Assembly (NCBI GenBank): GCA_008694505.1
Contig: VZDJ01007747.1
Coordinates: 28,438,574 to 28,502,573 of the forward strand
DNA length: 64,000 bases
Direction: 5' to 3'
Origin: Cyanoderma ruficeps
Lineage: Eukaryota; Chordata; Aves; Passeriformes; Timaliidae
The notes under the pieces are model-generated. The model was not told where the DNA came from. It was given only the letters and a program-made list of their open reading frames with translations, and did no database searches. This document shows positions 25,681-38,383 of this stretch, piece by piece (within the stretch, counting starts at the first letter, position 1; every line of letters starts with the position of its first letter). The position numbers and the translations under genes were made by a program.

Positions 25681-28600
25681 GACTAGTGAGATGCTGTCTA
25701 GAGAAAGAAAAAAAATACATAAGGTTCAAATGTCTGAACAGGCACTTAGCTGAGGACACATAGCTGAGTTATTTACATCTTTTTTAGGATACACATAAAG
25801 TAAAGTAGAACAAACAAGCCTTATTTTTCACCATTGCTCACTCATTCAGCACATGCCAGTAAATAGGATGTCTGGCATTTTCCAAGTGCAGGCTCAGTTT
25901 CACAGAGTCATTTTGGGATCAAGTTGGTCCTTAGCACTGTTCATCTCAAGCATCTTTCATTTGCTGAAGATTAGCCACAGTACTGGAAGGAATGAGAAAT
26001 ATCTTCATTGATCCTAAATAGTAAAGGGTAACATGTCTGCCCCATGGCAGCATCACAGTTTTAAGCGTGACAGATAATAATGTACAGTTCTGCATGTATT
26101 AATTCTCTTCTGATATCACTATATTTGCAGTCTTTTATCTATCAACTCCTACCCTAATGGCCCAAACATCCTGAGACTGGCACCACCCTTCCCACCACTT
26201 GATTCAAGGCCTAAAACATTCTGGAGCTATTTTGCAGGAGTATTTTTGAGCAGGCAGGAAAAAAAGCTCTCTTTTGCCTTCACTGCCATCTCAGTCAGCA
26301 GCTCTCCTTGCTATCTACAGCAAAATATCAAAGTTAAAAAGAGTTGCAACATGCAAGCTCTACCAGACACAGTGGACTGCATGAAGGACAGGTTGAGGGA
26401 GACAAGTTGGCTGGTATAGGATATTCATGCCTGTGAATTTCAGAATGGATGATAAAAAATCAGTCCTACAGCTTCCAGCAGCACATTCTACTAAAATCTT
26501 TCTACTGAAATGAAATCAGTCAAAACTTGATTTTAAGTATTCAGTGAGGCAAGATCAACTGTAATGTGAGGAACTGCACCACTGAAGAGAGAGAGAGCTT
26601 AGCTATTCTACATAGTTTCCCAAAACTCCATCGCCCTTTTTGGAAAATATTTAACATCAAGAAATGTGCTGATAACATGACTTTTCTTTCCTCTTCACAG
26701 TAACACTATGCAAAATCTAAATTTTATAATCCATTTCTACGTCTTCATTTTAAGAGTATTTTCTCAATGACAAATGATTACCTTGGATTCTGGGAATTCT
26801 TTGGGTTCTTCTAATAGCTAGCAACCCAAGGAATAGTCTTGTAAGTGTAGAAAATGACAAATTTCTTAAAGAAAATCAAAACATAATCCTCAAAATCAAA
26901 ACAAAGCATTTCCTTTGTTTCACAATTATTTTTCCAGTGAAGGGATATGGAAGAGGTTCTTAAATTCACTCTCACTCAAAATTTCTTGAAATATCAAAAC
27001 TTCTTCTACAAGGGATATTCAGAGTGTCAGTCAGCTCTGCCTGAAAGCACCTTTCTGAATTCATTCAACCACAGAAGCAAATCTGTGATTCTTTTCAAGG
27101 GTTCTGAAAAGCTGTATTGTATTTTCACTCTAAAATGCACATTAAAGCATTACATATGCTCCAATGTGCATTCTCAGCAACAAAAATGCTTTTAACCCTC
27201 AACTTTTAAAAGCAGCTGCAGGGATTTTTTTCCCCAGACAGTCTTAAAAAGGCCAGTGGAATTTCTAGGTTCCTGAGGGACCATGTCAGGCTTGTTTGGA
27301 TTGTCTCTGGGGTCTTTCATACAGTTCAGCTGAGGAAAGTGCAATTTGTTCATTATGTTTGATGATCATTCTTTTTTAACCAATTCAGCAAGCACAAATA
27401 GCAAAAAAAAACCCCAAAAAACAGAATAACCAGCCAACATAGGAAAAATCTAAAGTGCACACACTTCCATTCTACAATTACACCTCCAAAAATTGTACTG
27501 ATCAGAATTTCCCCTGCATGTATAAGGAAATAATGATTATAAATTTTTTCTTCCCCTTAGAAATTAAATATTCACCATCACTCACTATTCTGAGTTAGGT
27601 TTCTCTGTTCAGCTCTCATGGGAAACAGCCAGAAGGAATTCTGGGTTAGCTGAAGCTATTGGTCACCCATGTCACCAAGGCACCTCAATCAGTAGCAAAC
27701 TTTCAGTTATGTTCTGTGCAACCAAGAGAAGAGATTAAAAAAATCTATAGGAAAGCACTTAAAAAATCTTACACACACACACACCCACCCCACTCCAGGA
27801 TATGGAATGCTGCATTAATTACTTTAGCACATAATCAAAGTTGGTATGAAAACTGCTTTAGTTTTCATCTGTGAAATACAACACATTCTGCTCAATAGGA
27901 AGTTCTTGTGATCATTTTCTTGGAGTGACGGAGAGAAGCCTCAACTAAAATTATAATCCTATATAAAGACACTGAGCATACACATTGCCAAACAGTCTCT
28001 GATACAATTATTTCTCATTTAAAGTAAATAAAATAAAAAAGAGCTGATGATTGAAGAGGTTATATGAGTTACTAAGCAAAGTTGGACATTCAGAGGCGGG
28101 AATAGAACATAGATTGTCAGGTCATGGTCCAGAACTCAGATGGTTTTTGTGGAAAAACGTTTTTGGATTTTTAAATTTTCTTCACTGGCCTGAAAATGGC
28201 AGTTATAAAACTCTCATCAGAAGGCATTTTCACACTAAATTCTAACAGCTAGCATAGTTAGAGAGCAACAATAACAGTTTGGCTTCACTTTTAGATAAGA
28301 TTGAAAAGAAAGCCAGGAGACACTCTCTAGTTTACCCTTATCTCTATTATGGTCTATTCACTAGGGTGCCATGGCTTTAACCTTGAGCTCTCAGAACAAC
28401 CTTTACACATCCTAATATGAAAATGCAAGTATAAATTTAACTGTATTCCCATCACAGAAAGGTGAAATAATCTTTTACTTTAACAATAAAGCATTAGTGA
28501 AAATTCAACATTGCATGGTTTTAAAATATTTTTCCTTCTTACTGAAGGCAGAGATTTCAACTAAATCTATTTTCATGGGAAGTAATAGTTAAAATTCTGA

Positions 28601-31109
28601 GTTGAGCAATAGAAATGCATTGGAATTATTATAATTGAAACTAGAATCAAAATTATACAGAGCCAATTCCCATTGTAACTTGAAAATATATACTCTTGTC
28701 CTACAAATGAAAGCAAAAATGTAAATGTCTAAATCAGTGACACAGTGATATGTCTTCAGCTTTGCAAATGCTACTGTAGTCATTCTGGAATGCACTATTT
28801 CATAACCAGTCAATTAAAGATGCATCACAACTTTCAGTATTCTTTTCTCTCCCTGAGTTATGCAGGCATTATCTCTAACAGATTTTTGAATATAGCAATC
28901 TCCTCAAACTGCATTATTTAATTGTATGGCACAGTCAATATGTAAGACTAATATTAAATGTTTTTTTATGTTCATGCCTACCACCTTGGACAAAAAATGA
29001 GAAAGAATGCCTAACAGTGTGAAATAGGTCAGCCTCAGGCGTGATTTCTATCAAAAATAAAGAAAAATTACTAACTTTCCTTATGAAACGTTATAAATCA
29101 TTAGGGAAAACACGAAAGAGAACAGTAACTGAAGACAGGTCCATAGGTCCAGAAAATTTTTTCCATTATATATTTACAATTATGTAACAAGAGATTATAA
29201 ATCCACAAAACTGAATTACTAAATACAAACTAAATGTACTAGTATATAACCATTAAATTATGCTGCTGTCATCATATGAAGATAAGCACTGCTAGTTCTT
29301 AGGGCTGAGTTGAAGCCACATTCTTGTTTTTAAATTCTTTTGTGGGAAAAGATGAAGATAATGAAGTGATAATAAAAAGATGTGATATTTTCAATGCTAG
29401 AAAACAGGCTTAGGAAACACATCAAGAAATTTTGCACAAATTGAGATTTAATTAACTTTTGCTAGAAAATATTGAACTGCTTTGCAATGTAAAAAAATCA
29501 TGTAAACAGAATATCAAGCCAGTCTAATCACATTATTGGGAATATATCCATCTTATTGTATTGAGACAGGGGAATTATAAACTTGTATAATAGCAATGTA
29601 TTCATTTTTTCCTTAAGAATATAACAGCATATGAAATTATTGATAGAAACCAAACCTGAAATTTGAGTACCTTAAAAGTGGATGTCATCAGATAGCACAG
29701 AACTTGTATGTGTTCTAAATACAGCTACAGATCAAAAAGTGAAATGAGGAGAAGGGGTAACTTGGAGATTATTACAACTTCATTATCCATGGCTGCGGAC
29801 AAAGAGCAATGGAGTCATCAACTGCACACTCACAGGTGGAAAGGTACCTAATCTGTTGTATTATCTCAGGAAGCCATCAAGCCCTTGATCAAAATACCAA
29901 AATGCTACACTGCCTCCTTATTGTGAAGACTGAAACTGTGATAAGCAGACATGACGGTTTTACTGTTAGTGCCGCAACTGTTGAGAACAAGAAAGGAAGG
30001 TTTTGAAGCAATTTGTATTTTTCTTACAGCTCAACAGGGTTTTTATATGTCACTAAAATATGCATAAAGGATTTCTTATTGTCACTTGTTCAGCTCAGAG
30101 GGAACTAGGAAGAAGCCTTAAAATTTGGAAGAAAACGTGCTGACACTCTAAGTAGAGTTAGATCAGCCAGTGGGATAGGAGGTCTTCATAAATTTCATTT
30201 ATAAAACCACAGCCGATTCAACTGTTGTTATGATTGCATAAACACCAAATTAAAAATAGTTCTTCTACTCCAAAAGAAATTGTTTCCCACAGTTCTTGGA
30301 ATATGTACACCATAGCCTATAGAGAATAAATTTTTAAAATATTATTTACGCTTCACCTGTTGGAGCACTGTAAGGAGGCAGCAACCAGAGTATGAGAAGG
30401 TGTAAAAGAAGGGGAAGAATCATATAGAATGATCAAAGAGGATATAATGATACAATATAATCTGAACTCAGTTTAAGAACCAAAAAGAAGAAAAGAATCA
30501 TTAAAGACTGTTGTCAGTGAGTTCTAACAAGCAATAGAACAAAGAGAAAACAATAAAAGGTATAAATGTTGCCACTTGTGGCATTTAGAATGGGAAAAAT
30601 ATTAGCACAGGAAATACTTACTAAGGAAAACATTATTTACTGAAGACAGGAAGAACCTAGAAAGCTGTAAAGCTAGATTCTAAACTAAATGGGAGTTGCT
30701 GTCATCTTGCAAGTGTGCAGACAAGATCCGTTAGTTATTCTTGCTTTGTTGGCTTATTTATTGGAACTTTATAGGGTTTAGACTACAAGTTCTCTTTTAA
30801 TATGTTCTTATAGCATGCCTAACACAGCTTTAACCTCATCTCAAACTGTGCTTCTTTGTAGCATGGAAATAATGAATACTCTTTTCAATTATTTTGCAGA
30901 GCAGAAACTTGATCTAGTGAGATTTTGGGATTTTTAGGCTTTATATCTTCTAACATGAAAAGTCAGTTAAAATAGCAGCAGTGAAATAATTTAGTTTATT
31001 ATAATTAGTGGCATAATCAGTTTATTAGTACATTTTAGTTTAAATATCGACTGGATAAAACAGAGTTGATGAGACTAGCTTATAGGGGTAGTTACAGAAT
31101 ATATGCTTC
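25681..31109. other. Unique noncoding sequence
   Basis: There are no recognisable genes, RNAs or mobile elements. A short CA microsatellite lies at 27771-27784 and a GA run near 26586-26597. All frames are shorter than about 90 codons with no family motif. Confidence 0.55.
27771..27784. repeat. (CA)7 microsatellite
   Basis: Seven AC dinucleotides followed by a C-rich CCACCCCAC tail. A simple sequence repeat that may be polymorphic. Confidence 0.85.
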
Positions 31110-33115
31110 TCCAGGCAGGGAAAATGACGTTTGACACTTCAGGGATTCTGCATAAAAGAATACCACTGGCAACAGTCCTGGACAAAAAAAGGATCCAGAA
31201 CAGTGGTTTTATTTTTGTGGATCAGCTTTTCCAAGATCAAGAGCACTTAATTCAAAATTGCAGAAAATCAAGCAAAGATGGCAGGAGGCCTGCTCAGATT
31301 AGCAAAAAGCTTCTGACTGAGCTCAGATAACCAAAGGAAGCACGTGAGAGGTAGAAGAAAATTTGAATCACCCAGGAATATAGAGCTATTGACTGCTTGA
31401 TCACATAAGGACCACACAGGAATGTGGTCATAAAAGTCAAAGCCCACCTGGAGCTAAACCTGGAGAGGAATATGAAGAGATTAAAAAAAAAAAATAAAGT
31501 TTCTACAGATACATCAGCAGCAAGGAGAAGATGAGGGAAAATGTGGGCCCTCTTCTCCGTGGAGCAGGGGACCTGGTAAAAAAAGACATGGAAAAAGCTG
31601 AGGTACTCGATGCCTTCTTTGCCTCAGTCATCAATGGGAAGATTTGCCTACAAGAATCCCAAGGCCCTGAGAACAATAGGAAAACCTAGAACAAAGAAAG
31701 TACCCTCCATGAAGAAGCACTGAAGGAGCTGAACAACATCATTATAATGCCACTTCTGGTTATCTTTGAAGGATCATGCCAACTGGGAAAGACAGGGGGG
31801 ATCCCTGAGGACTTGCAGAAGGAAAACATCACTCCTATTTTGATGAATGAAATGGAGGAAGATTTGGAGAACCTCAAAGTGATCACTTCAAACCTTGGAA
31901 AATGATGGAACAACTAAATGTAGAAGCCACTTTTAGACATGAAGGACAGAAAGGTGACTGAGGTTCACTCAACATGGCTTTACCAGGGTCTTGACCACTG
32001 TGAAATGACTCATTTAGTGGCCAAGGAGAAAACAGCAAACGTTGTTTATCTTGACTTAATTATCCTATGAAATTCTCATAGACTAATTGGTGAAATATGT
32101 GCTTGATTAATGAACAGTGAGTTGAAAACTGGCTGTATTGTTAGGTTTGAAGGCTTACCATCAAAGAAGAAAGTCCAGCTGGAGGTCAGCTATTCATGAC
32201 AAACTCAATGGGCCAGTATTGGGGCAACACTGTTTATCATCTTTATTAATGATACAGATGATAGGACAAAGTGTACCCCCAGAAATTATGTAAATTTCAC
32301 AAGACTGGGAAGGGTACCTGATACACAAAAAAATTATGCTGCCATTCAGAAGAATATCAGGAAGCTGGAAAAATGGGTTGACAAGGATCTTATGAAATTC
32401 AGCAAAGGGAAAACACCTGAAAGGGAAGAATGCCATGAAAATGTGCAGGAACCAGGTGACTGGAGGATGATGCTGACGGACAGCAAGCTGAACTTGAGTC
32501 AGCCATATGCAAAGCAGGCCAGCAGCTTTCTGCACTGCATTAGGAGGAGTGTTGCCAAGATCTCGGAGGACATGATCCTTCCCCTCTGTTCAGCACTGGT
32601 GAAGCCTTACATGGAGTGCTGTGTCTAGTGCTGGGCTCCTCAGTACTAGGGATACATGGCAATACTGGAGAGAGTCCAGTGAGAGGTTACAAAAAGGATT
32701 AAGGGACTGGACTATCCAGCCTATGAGGAAAAGCAGGGAGAACTGTAAACTGCTTAGCCTGCAAAACAGAAGGTTCAGGAATCTAATCAGTGTCTACCAA
32801 TACCAGACAGGAGAAGGTAACGAAATAGCCAGGCTCTGGTTCATGCTACCCTGGGAATGGTCAAGTATAAATGGCCACAAACTAATCACAGGAAATTCTA
32901 TTTTATCATAAGAAAACATATTTTTACTCTGAGGCTGATTGAACATCAGAACAGATTGCTCAGAAAGGATTTGCAGTCCCCATCCCCAGAGATATTAAAA
33001 AACTGTCTGGATATGGCCTTGATCAACCAGCTCTAGATGACAGCTTGGAGTAGGTGCATTGCACAAGAAAATATCCAGAGGCCTTTTCCAACCTCAGCAA
33101 TTCTCTGATTCTGCA
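31110..33115 (+). mobile_element. CR1 LINE, long 5'-truncated copy with decayed ORF2 (pseudogene)
   Basis: This is a colinear run of CR1 landmarks: GGCAGGAGGCCTG (31280), ACATCAGCAGCAAGGAGAAG followed by GAAAATGTGGGCCC (31510-31550), GATGCCTTCTTTGCCTCAGT (about 31608), GATGGAACAACTA (31903), a frame reading VVYLDL (32041-32058, the motif A region of the reverse transcriptase), GAAATGGGTTGACAAGG-like sequence (about 32370), CTGCATTAGGAGGAGTGTTG (32537) and GGAGAGAGTCCAGTGAGAGG (32664). The 3' UTR ends with CAACCTCAGCAATTCTCTGATTCTG near 33100-33112. It covers the endonuclease-RT linker, the RT and the 3' UTR. The frame is broken many times, and the catalytic FADD segment is disrupted near 32280-32320. 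About 2 kb is long for a CR1 copy, most of which are much shorter. The 5' limit is uncertain by about 100 bases. Confidence 0.88.
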
Positions 33116-33116
33116 T

Positions 33117-35854
33117 TTTATACAGCTATTACACTCTGAAGGGTAAGAAGCATAGAAAGACAGTTTTTCAGCTCCAATGCTTCCAATGATGTTAAGTAAA
33201 TTTACATTTGATGAGAATCTGGCTAAGAGAGCTTTAGAGCATTAGATGGAACAATTCTCATATAAGCAAAACTGGCAAACAGCATAAGAAAATGAGACTG
33301 AGTCAAAGAGACTGCTGACATTTGAAGCATGCTTCTCACAGCAAGCATTTGAGTTTAAGGAAGGAAAAGTGAACTAGTGATTACCATTAATGGGAATGGT
33401 GGGGAAACGTAAAGTAGTGTTGGAGAAAGTGCATGCATGTGGAAAGATGTGAATTAGAGATATTCTACCCTCCCTAAGTTAGCAGAAATGCAAAATGTTT
33501 TAAAATAGATACATAATATAGACAGCATAATACATTGAGAGAAACAGTCAGAATGCTTAAAGTAAGAAGGCAAAAGAAAGTGAGACTTTAATGATAAGAA
33601 AGATTGGAGGGGGTCAGAGCCATTTCATCTAATAAGCTGTTGTTGGTTTTAATCTTTATTCCTAATTTGCTGTCCCTTTAGCATTCATGAAAATAGCCAA
33701 ATGCTCTGCTTCTTCAGTTAAGGATCCTGAGATATCACAGGAGTGCAGAAGAAATTCAGGGAATAATGCTAACTCAATATAAATTTAGCTGCTGTATATA
33801 TTCAAAGGAGACAGCTTCTTCCCTCCTGTGTTCTTGCTGACCTATGGAAGAAGATTGTAAATCCCTCCTGTCATTCATTTCCAAAGTTAGCATTGATATG
33901 AGTCACTATGCAGTCAGCAAATCAGGAGATAAAAATCACTTAAAAGTTAAAGTGGTTCACTGACAATTCTCCATCATCTGTGTACTTCAAACAAGTGAAA
34001 TACTTTATAAATTCTTCTAAAATCTTTCTCTTGAGATTCAATCCTTTTTCATTGTCAAATACATTAAAGTTTATTTATAACTCTGAAACATATAATAAAG
34101 CCATTTAGAAAGTATCAGAACATAAATATATTTTAATCCTTTGACTTTGTTTCTCTTGATGAGTTGAGAATTTCAAGAGAATATACAAACTCTACAAGGT
34201 AAGAGTTGAAATCACTGGAGACAGCAGTTTCCTTCCTTCAAGTCATTGAACCATAAATAAAACATCATGATAATAATTTGATTTTTCCTATTCTTGATTC
34301 CATCCTCAGACAGGAAGAATGAGGTGAGACTGTTGGAATTAACTCAAATTAAGTTTTTTTCTTGCTTAAAATGAGTGACGTCTATGTATTACTAAAGCAT
34401 TGCCAACATAAAAATAATTGCAATCCACCTTAATTTGACTTTCTCCAAAACACTGTTACTTACAACAATGATGTTTGATAGATATTAGCTGATAATTCTC
34501 CCAACATAAGTAGCTCACTGAAATTTTCATAAATCTTGCTATTTTTTTTTTACTTATTAAAGCAATAAGGTAGTTGAAGACTCTGGGGAAGATTTGATGT
34601 CATCTTTATAGTACAGCTAAAGGGAAAAAATGCAATCTGTGGGGGCTTTTAATATTTTTGTGTGCTCAAACTCTAAAATCACAGTAATAATTCTAATACA
34701 ACTTACAAGAAGTAAGGGAAATCTATGAAAATATACTCTTTACCAATGGCTTTAGGCGAATCTCATTTTTCATTAGAATAATATCTAAAATTTGACCTCT
34801 GAGTTCTTTTCAACTTACATAGAAAAATTCGCTTTCTTTCATGGACTTATACTTCATAAAGAAAACAGACAAAACATCTGTTAATAATTATTATTTATCT
34901 GTATCACAGTAACACTGAAAGCCTCTCACACAAATCAGAGGTTCCATTGTACTTTATGCTGGAAAATGCATTCAAGGAGACAGTTTCTGCTTCAAAGACT
35001 TTACAGACAAGGCAGACACATTCTTTCCTCTGAAGATTAGAGATGAGGTATTGTATCACAGAACAATCATTTCCTCTACATTATGCAAAAGTCTTTAATA
35101 GAGACAAGAATTAAATGTAGATATTCTACTGATAATCTTAATTCTTTGATTGTCCCTTCATTTTCAAGTACAAAATACTCCCTGGATAGTGGGCCTAATC
35201 ATAAAGGCTACCAAGGAACTTTCTGGGCATACAAGTAAATCTTTTGTACCTGTTTAATCTAGGATCAAAATAGAAAATCTCCTCCTAAGCTGGAGAGAGA
35301 TAAAATGCATTTTAGAATTCTGGTAATACATGTAAAAACCTTATCTATTTCTTAACAATCCACACCTTGCATGTTTGGATTTATGCTTTGTTAAGAATTA
35401 AATTTTGCCCTATTTCTTCTGTGATGAACTCTGTTTCACAAAATCTGTGTTATTGATTTCCAAATAGACTGGATATCATTGCAAAATACTGATACAGCCT
35501 TTCCTTTCCTGTATATAAGATGCCTTCTGTATGCATCAAATAATTAATAGATTACAAAAGACTTTTCAAATTGCTTATCGATCCTAGTGCAGTACACAGT
35601 AGCAACACAAAACTGATGAAAACTTGAGTGAAACTAAAAGAAAGAAGATCCAGAGCTTAAATTGTTTTAAAACTCATAAAGTAAAATGAATGACAGCATG
35701 CTTTCTCCAACATACCCCCAAAATGCCTGAATGCAAATATCTGAGTTGTCATTAATATTAATTTGAGATCCCTTTTTGCAACTTCTACTGCATTATCAGA
35801 GCCTGGGAAACAAATTAATGGAGGTAATCAATTATTATATTTATCCAAAATCAA
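33117..35854. other. Unique noncoding sequence
   Basis: No gene or confidently recognised repeat lies between the two CR1 elements. The sequence is AT-rich with short frames only. Confidence 0.55.
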
Positions 35855-36320
35855 ATGCAATATACTCTGCACCAAATATCAGTTGGTCAGGGCCATATCC
35901 AGACAACTGAGTATTGCCAAGGAGGGTGATTCTACAAGCTCACTGGACAAATTGTTCAAGAGTTCTGTCACTCTCATAGTTAAAAAAATGGTTTTCACAT
36001 TTAACCAGGATTTTGTGTATTTCTGTTTGTGACCATTGCCTCTTGTAGCTTTGTGGAACAGAACTAAATAGACCCTGACTGTCTTCTTCACACCCTCCCT
36101 TCAGACATTCGTTTGCAACGACAAGATTCACCCTTCTGAAAGTGCCAGTCCTATTGTAAGTGCTGAGGAACAGGCAGTATTCAGTACCTCAGCTTTTCTG
36201 AGTCCTGTGACAGCAGATGCCCTGCCCCACTCAGCAGCAGACACACCTTTACCCTAGCCTTTCTTTTGCTGATTATGTCACCTAAAGAAATGTGTGTTTC
36301 TGTGTTTCTTCTCATTAGGT
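35855..36320 (-). mobile_element. CR1-type LINE fragment, minus strand, with apparent internal deletion
   Basis: The plus strand carries CAGACAACTGAGTATTGCCA (35900), CTCATAGTTAAAAAAATGG (about 35972), TTTAACCAGGATTTTGTGTA (36000), GACCATTGCCTCTTGT (36031) and ACACCCTCCCTTCAG (36089). These are antisense landmarks of the 3' part of CR1. From about 36160, AGTACCTCAGCTTTTCTGAG and CCTAGCCTTTCTTTTGCTGA match, as I remember it, the antisense of a more 5' section of ORF2. The join near 36140-36165 thus lacks the intervening reverse-transcriptase section, indicating an internal deletion. There is no coding capacity. Confidence 0.65.
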
Positions 36321-37489
36321 GTTTCTCCTGATTCATTTTTTCTCATATGTGATGTTTAGTCTGAGAGTATTTCATCTTCAATTTAACTTATGATTTTTTC
36401 CAATATGGCCACAGTATCTTATAGGAAAAGAAACTGGTATACTACCTTTTCAGGATTCATTTACAGTGTTGTTGCATTTTTATAAAGTTCTTGTTCTACA
36501 CTGATATTAAAAAGACTTCTCAAAACAAATCTCTTCAAGGCTACTTGTTTTAATCTCCTCAAGGTTGCTTTCTCTGATTAATTCTGGGGGGAGAGATGAA
36601 GTCGTGTTAGTAACTTTGTTGAAATAAAGATGCTGTGTTAAACTATATTTCTTCAGCTTTTTTGGCATGGCTGACTTCATTCAAAACTTTGTCTTCTTCC
36701 TTAAGTTTTTCCAGACAAAGTGAAGACATTTTGAAAACAGATTGCAGTTAGGCAACAAATAATCATAGGCACACTAGAATTTTTGACATAAAAATGAGTT
36801 TATTTTCCACTGTTATATCAAAAAAGTGCATCCATTCCCTCCATTCAGTTTTTATTTTTAGCATCTAAAATGTGAATTTCATTTATTTTGAAGTCTGTTA
36901 GAAGAATTTAGAGACAAATGTGATATTGAGAGATAGATAGATAGATAGATAGATAGTTTGAATTTGATGCTTTATAAAATTAATAAGAGAAGAGGTACGT
37001 CAAAAAAACCCAAACTTTAAATGAAGTTGAGAAGAGGATGGAGTGGAATCTACAAGAGGCATGAGTTTCATATGGAAATAATCAGGAAGAAAAGGTAGAA
37101 ACCTTAGAGAGATCTTTTAGTTATTGATGTTAATAATAGGTGGGACTTCAGAAGACAGCTTGAGTTATCCTAACAGATCTGATTTTTTCCTCTAAAATTA
37201 ATAGAAATACACCCTCCAGGAAAAAGATAATTAGAAATACAAAGAATTTTCATTAAGACTGTTTTTCCTCACCAATTAAATATGTAGAAAAATTATATTC
37301 TAGTTAAACCATCAGCCTCATATTATTTTTTTCAAATATGAAAGCATTGGAGAGTGGATCAGCTGGATCCGCTTTCTAGCCTACTCTTTCTTTTTCTTTT
37401 TTTTTTAATAAAAATCTGTCAAGATTTATAAAGTTACATTTACCTCAAATTATCCTTCAACTATTATTCACCACTGATTGTTGAGAATA
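36321..37489. other. Unique noncoding sequence with a GATA microsatellite
   Basis: No gene is supported. The only clear structure is the GATA-type microsatellite at 36931-36956. Confidence 0.55.
36931..36956. repeat. (AGAT)n microsatellite, about 6.5 units
   Basis: Perfect AGAT tetranucleotide repeats over 26 bases, preceded by TTGAG and followed by TTTGAATTTG. The unit makes it a likely length-polymorphic marker. Confidence 0.93.
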
Positions 37490-38034
37490 AGTTAATGCAG
37501 TCTCCCATGATCCCTCATTACCTCTTCCCTGGAGGGGAATTCCTTCACTATATTAACCTTGGTGAGATACCGGTATTATCATCATCCTGTGGAAGCTTGC
37601 TAAACAGTAAAACAGCTCAGCATTTTCTCTGCCAAAGTAGAAGGCACTATTTAACAACCACACACAAGTCCTTCCACTATCTGCCATCCACCATCCTTAT
37701 CTTCTCAGAAGAAATTGTTCTCAGAAGGAATTGCAGGGAGTACATCCCTGATTTCACTATCCAATTACCAACATGTTGCCCAGGAACTTGCTTAATCCAT
37801 TTTTGAACCTGCTTGGTATTCTTTGTCTCCAAAACCACCTGTGGCAACACATGCCACTAACTCACTGATCACTCCATAAGCCACTACTTTCTTCTACCTC
37901 TCTTAAGCTCTCATCCTGCTAGTTTCAGTGAGTTTATTTAGGTATTGGGGGATTTGCTAAATAACAGCAGCCTTAGCTATCATCTTCATGACTTGGCCAA
38001 TATTTATCATCTGCCCAGGCTTTTCTTCCCAAAA
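37490..38034 (-). mobile_element. Ancient CR1/L3-type LINE, 3' part, minus strand (split element, piece 2)
   Basis: Read on the minus strand, the sequence includes GCCACAGGTGGTTTTGGAGA, then CAGGTTCAAAAATGGATTAAG (plus-strand about 37793-37855). This is the ..LPQDVVEA..FKR.. segment near the 3' end of old CR1 copies. It is colinear with the minus-strand piece at 38384-39455, which carries more 5' sequence of the same type, so both are probably one insertion interrupted by the plus-strand CR1 between them. Heavily mutated and non-coding. Its outer limit near 37490 is uncertain. Confidence 0.55.
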
Positions 38035-38380
38035 TGGAAAGGCTCAGCCAGTTTGCCAATGACACCAGCCTGTGTGGTGCAGTCAACACCCTGGGGGAAG
38101 AGATGCCACCAGACAGACCTTGACACACCTGAGAAGTGGGTCTGTGCAAATTCCTGCACTTGCATTGGGGCAATCCCAAGGAGAAATGTAGGCTGGAAAA
38201 TGGATTGAGAGCAGCCCTGAGAAGAAAGAGAAAAATGGGGATGTCCCATCCCTGGAAGTGTTCAAGGCCAGGCTGGATGGGACCAGTCTAGTGGAAAGAT
38301 ACGCTGATCATTTAAGGGGGATTGAAACAAAATTATCTTTAAGGTACTTTACAATGCAAATCATTCTTTGATTCTATGAC
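38035..38380 (+). mobile_element. CR1 LINE 3' end, plus strand, with internal deletion
   Basis: It begins with CAGCCAGTTTGCCAATGACA, the FADD-region landmark of CR1, then CAGCCTGTGTGGTGCAGTCA, GGGGCAATCCCAAGGA and GGATTGAGAGCAGCCCTGAG. It jumps near 38225-38240 directly to CCCATCCCTGGAAGTGTTCA, AAGGCCAGGCTGGATGGGA and the terminal ATTCTTTGATTCTATGA (38363-38379). In related copies several hundred bases lie between these two blocks, so an internal deletion is clear. It is less diverged than the minus-strand CR1 pieces on either side, which fits a later insertion into them. Confidence 0.85.
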
Positions 38381-38383
38381 AAC

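Noticed and set aside
31103..32911. Plus-strand frames of 75-96 codons within 31.1-32.9 kb as separate genes
   Set aside because: They are fragments of the decayed CR1 ORF2, not host genes.
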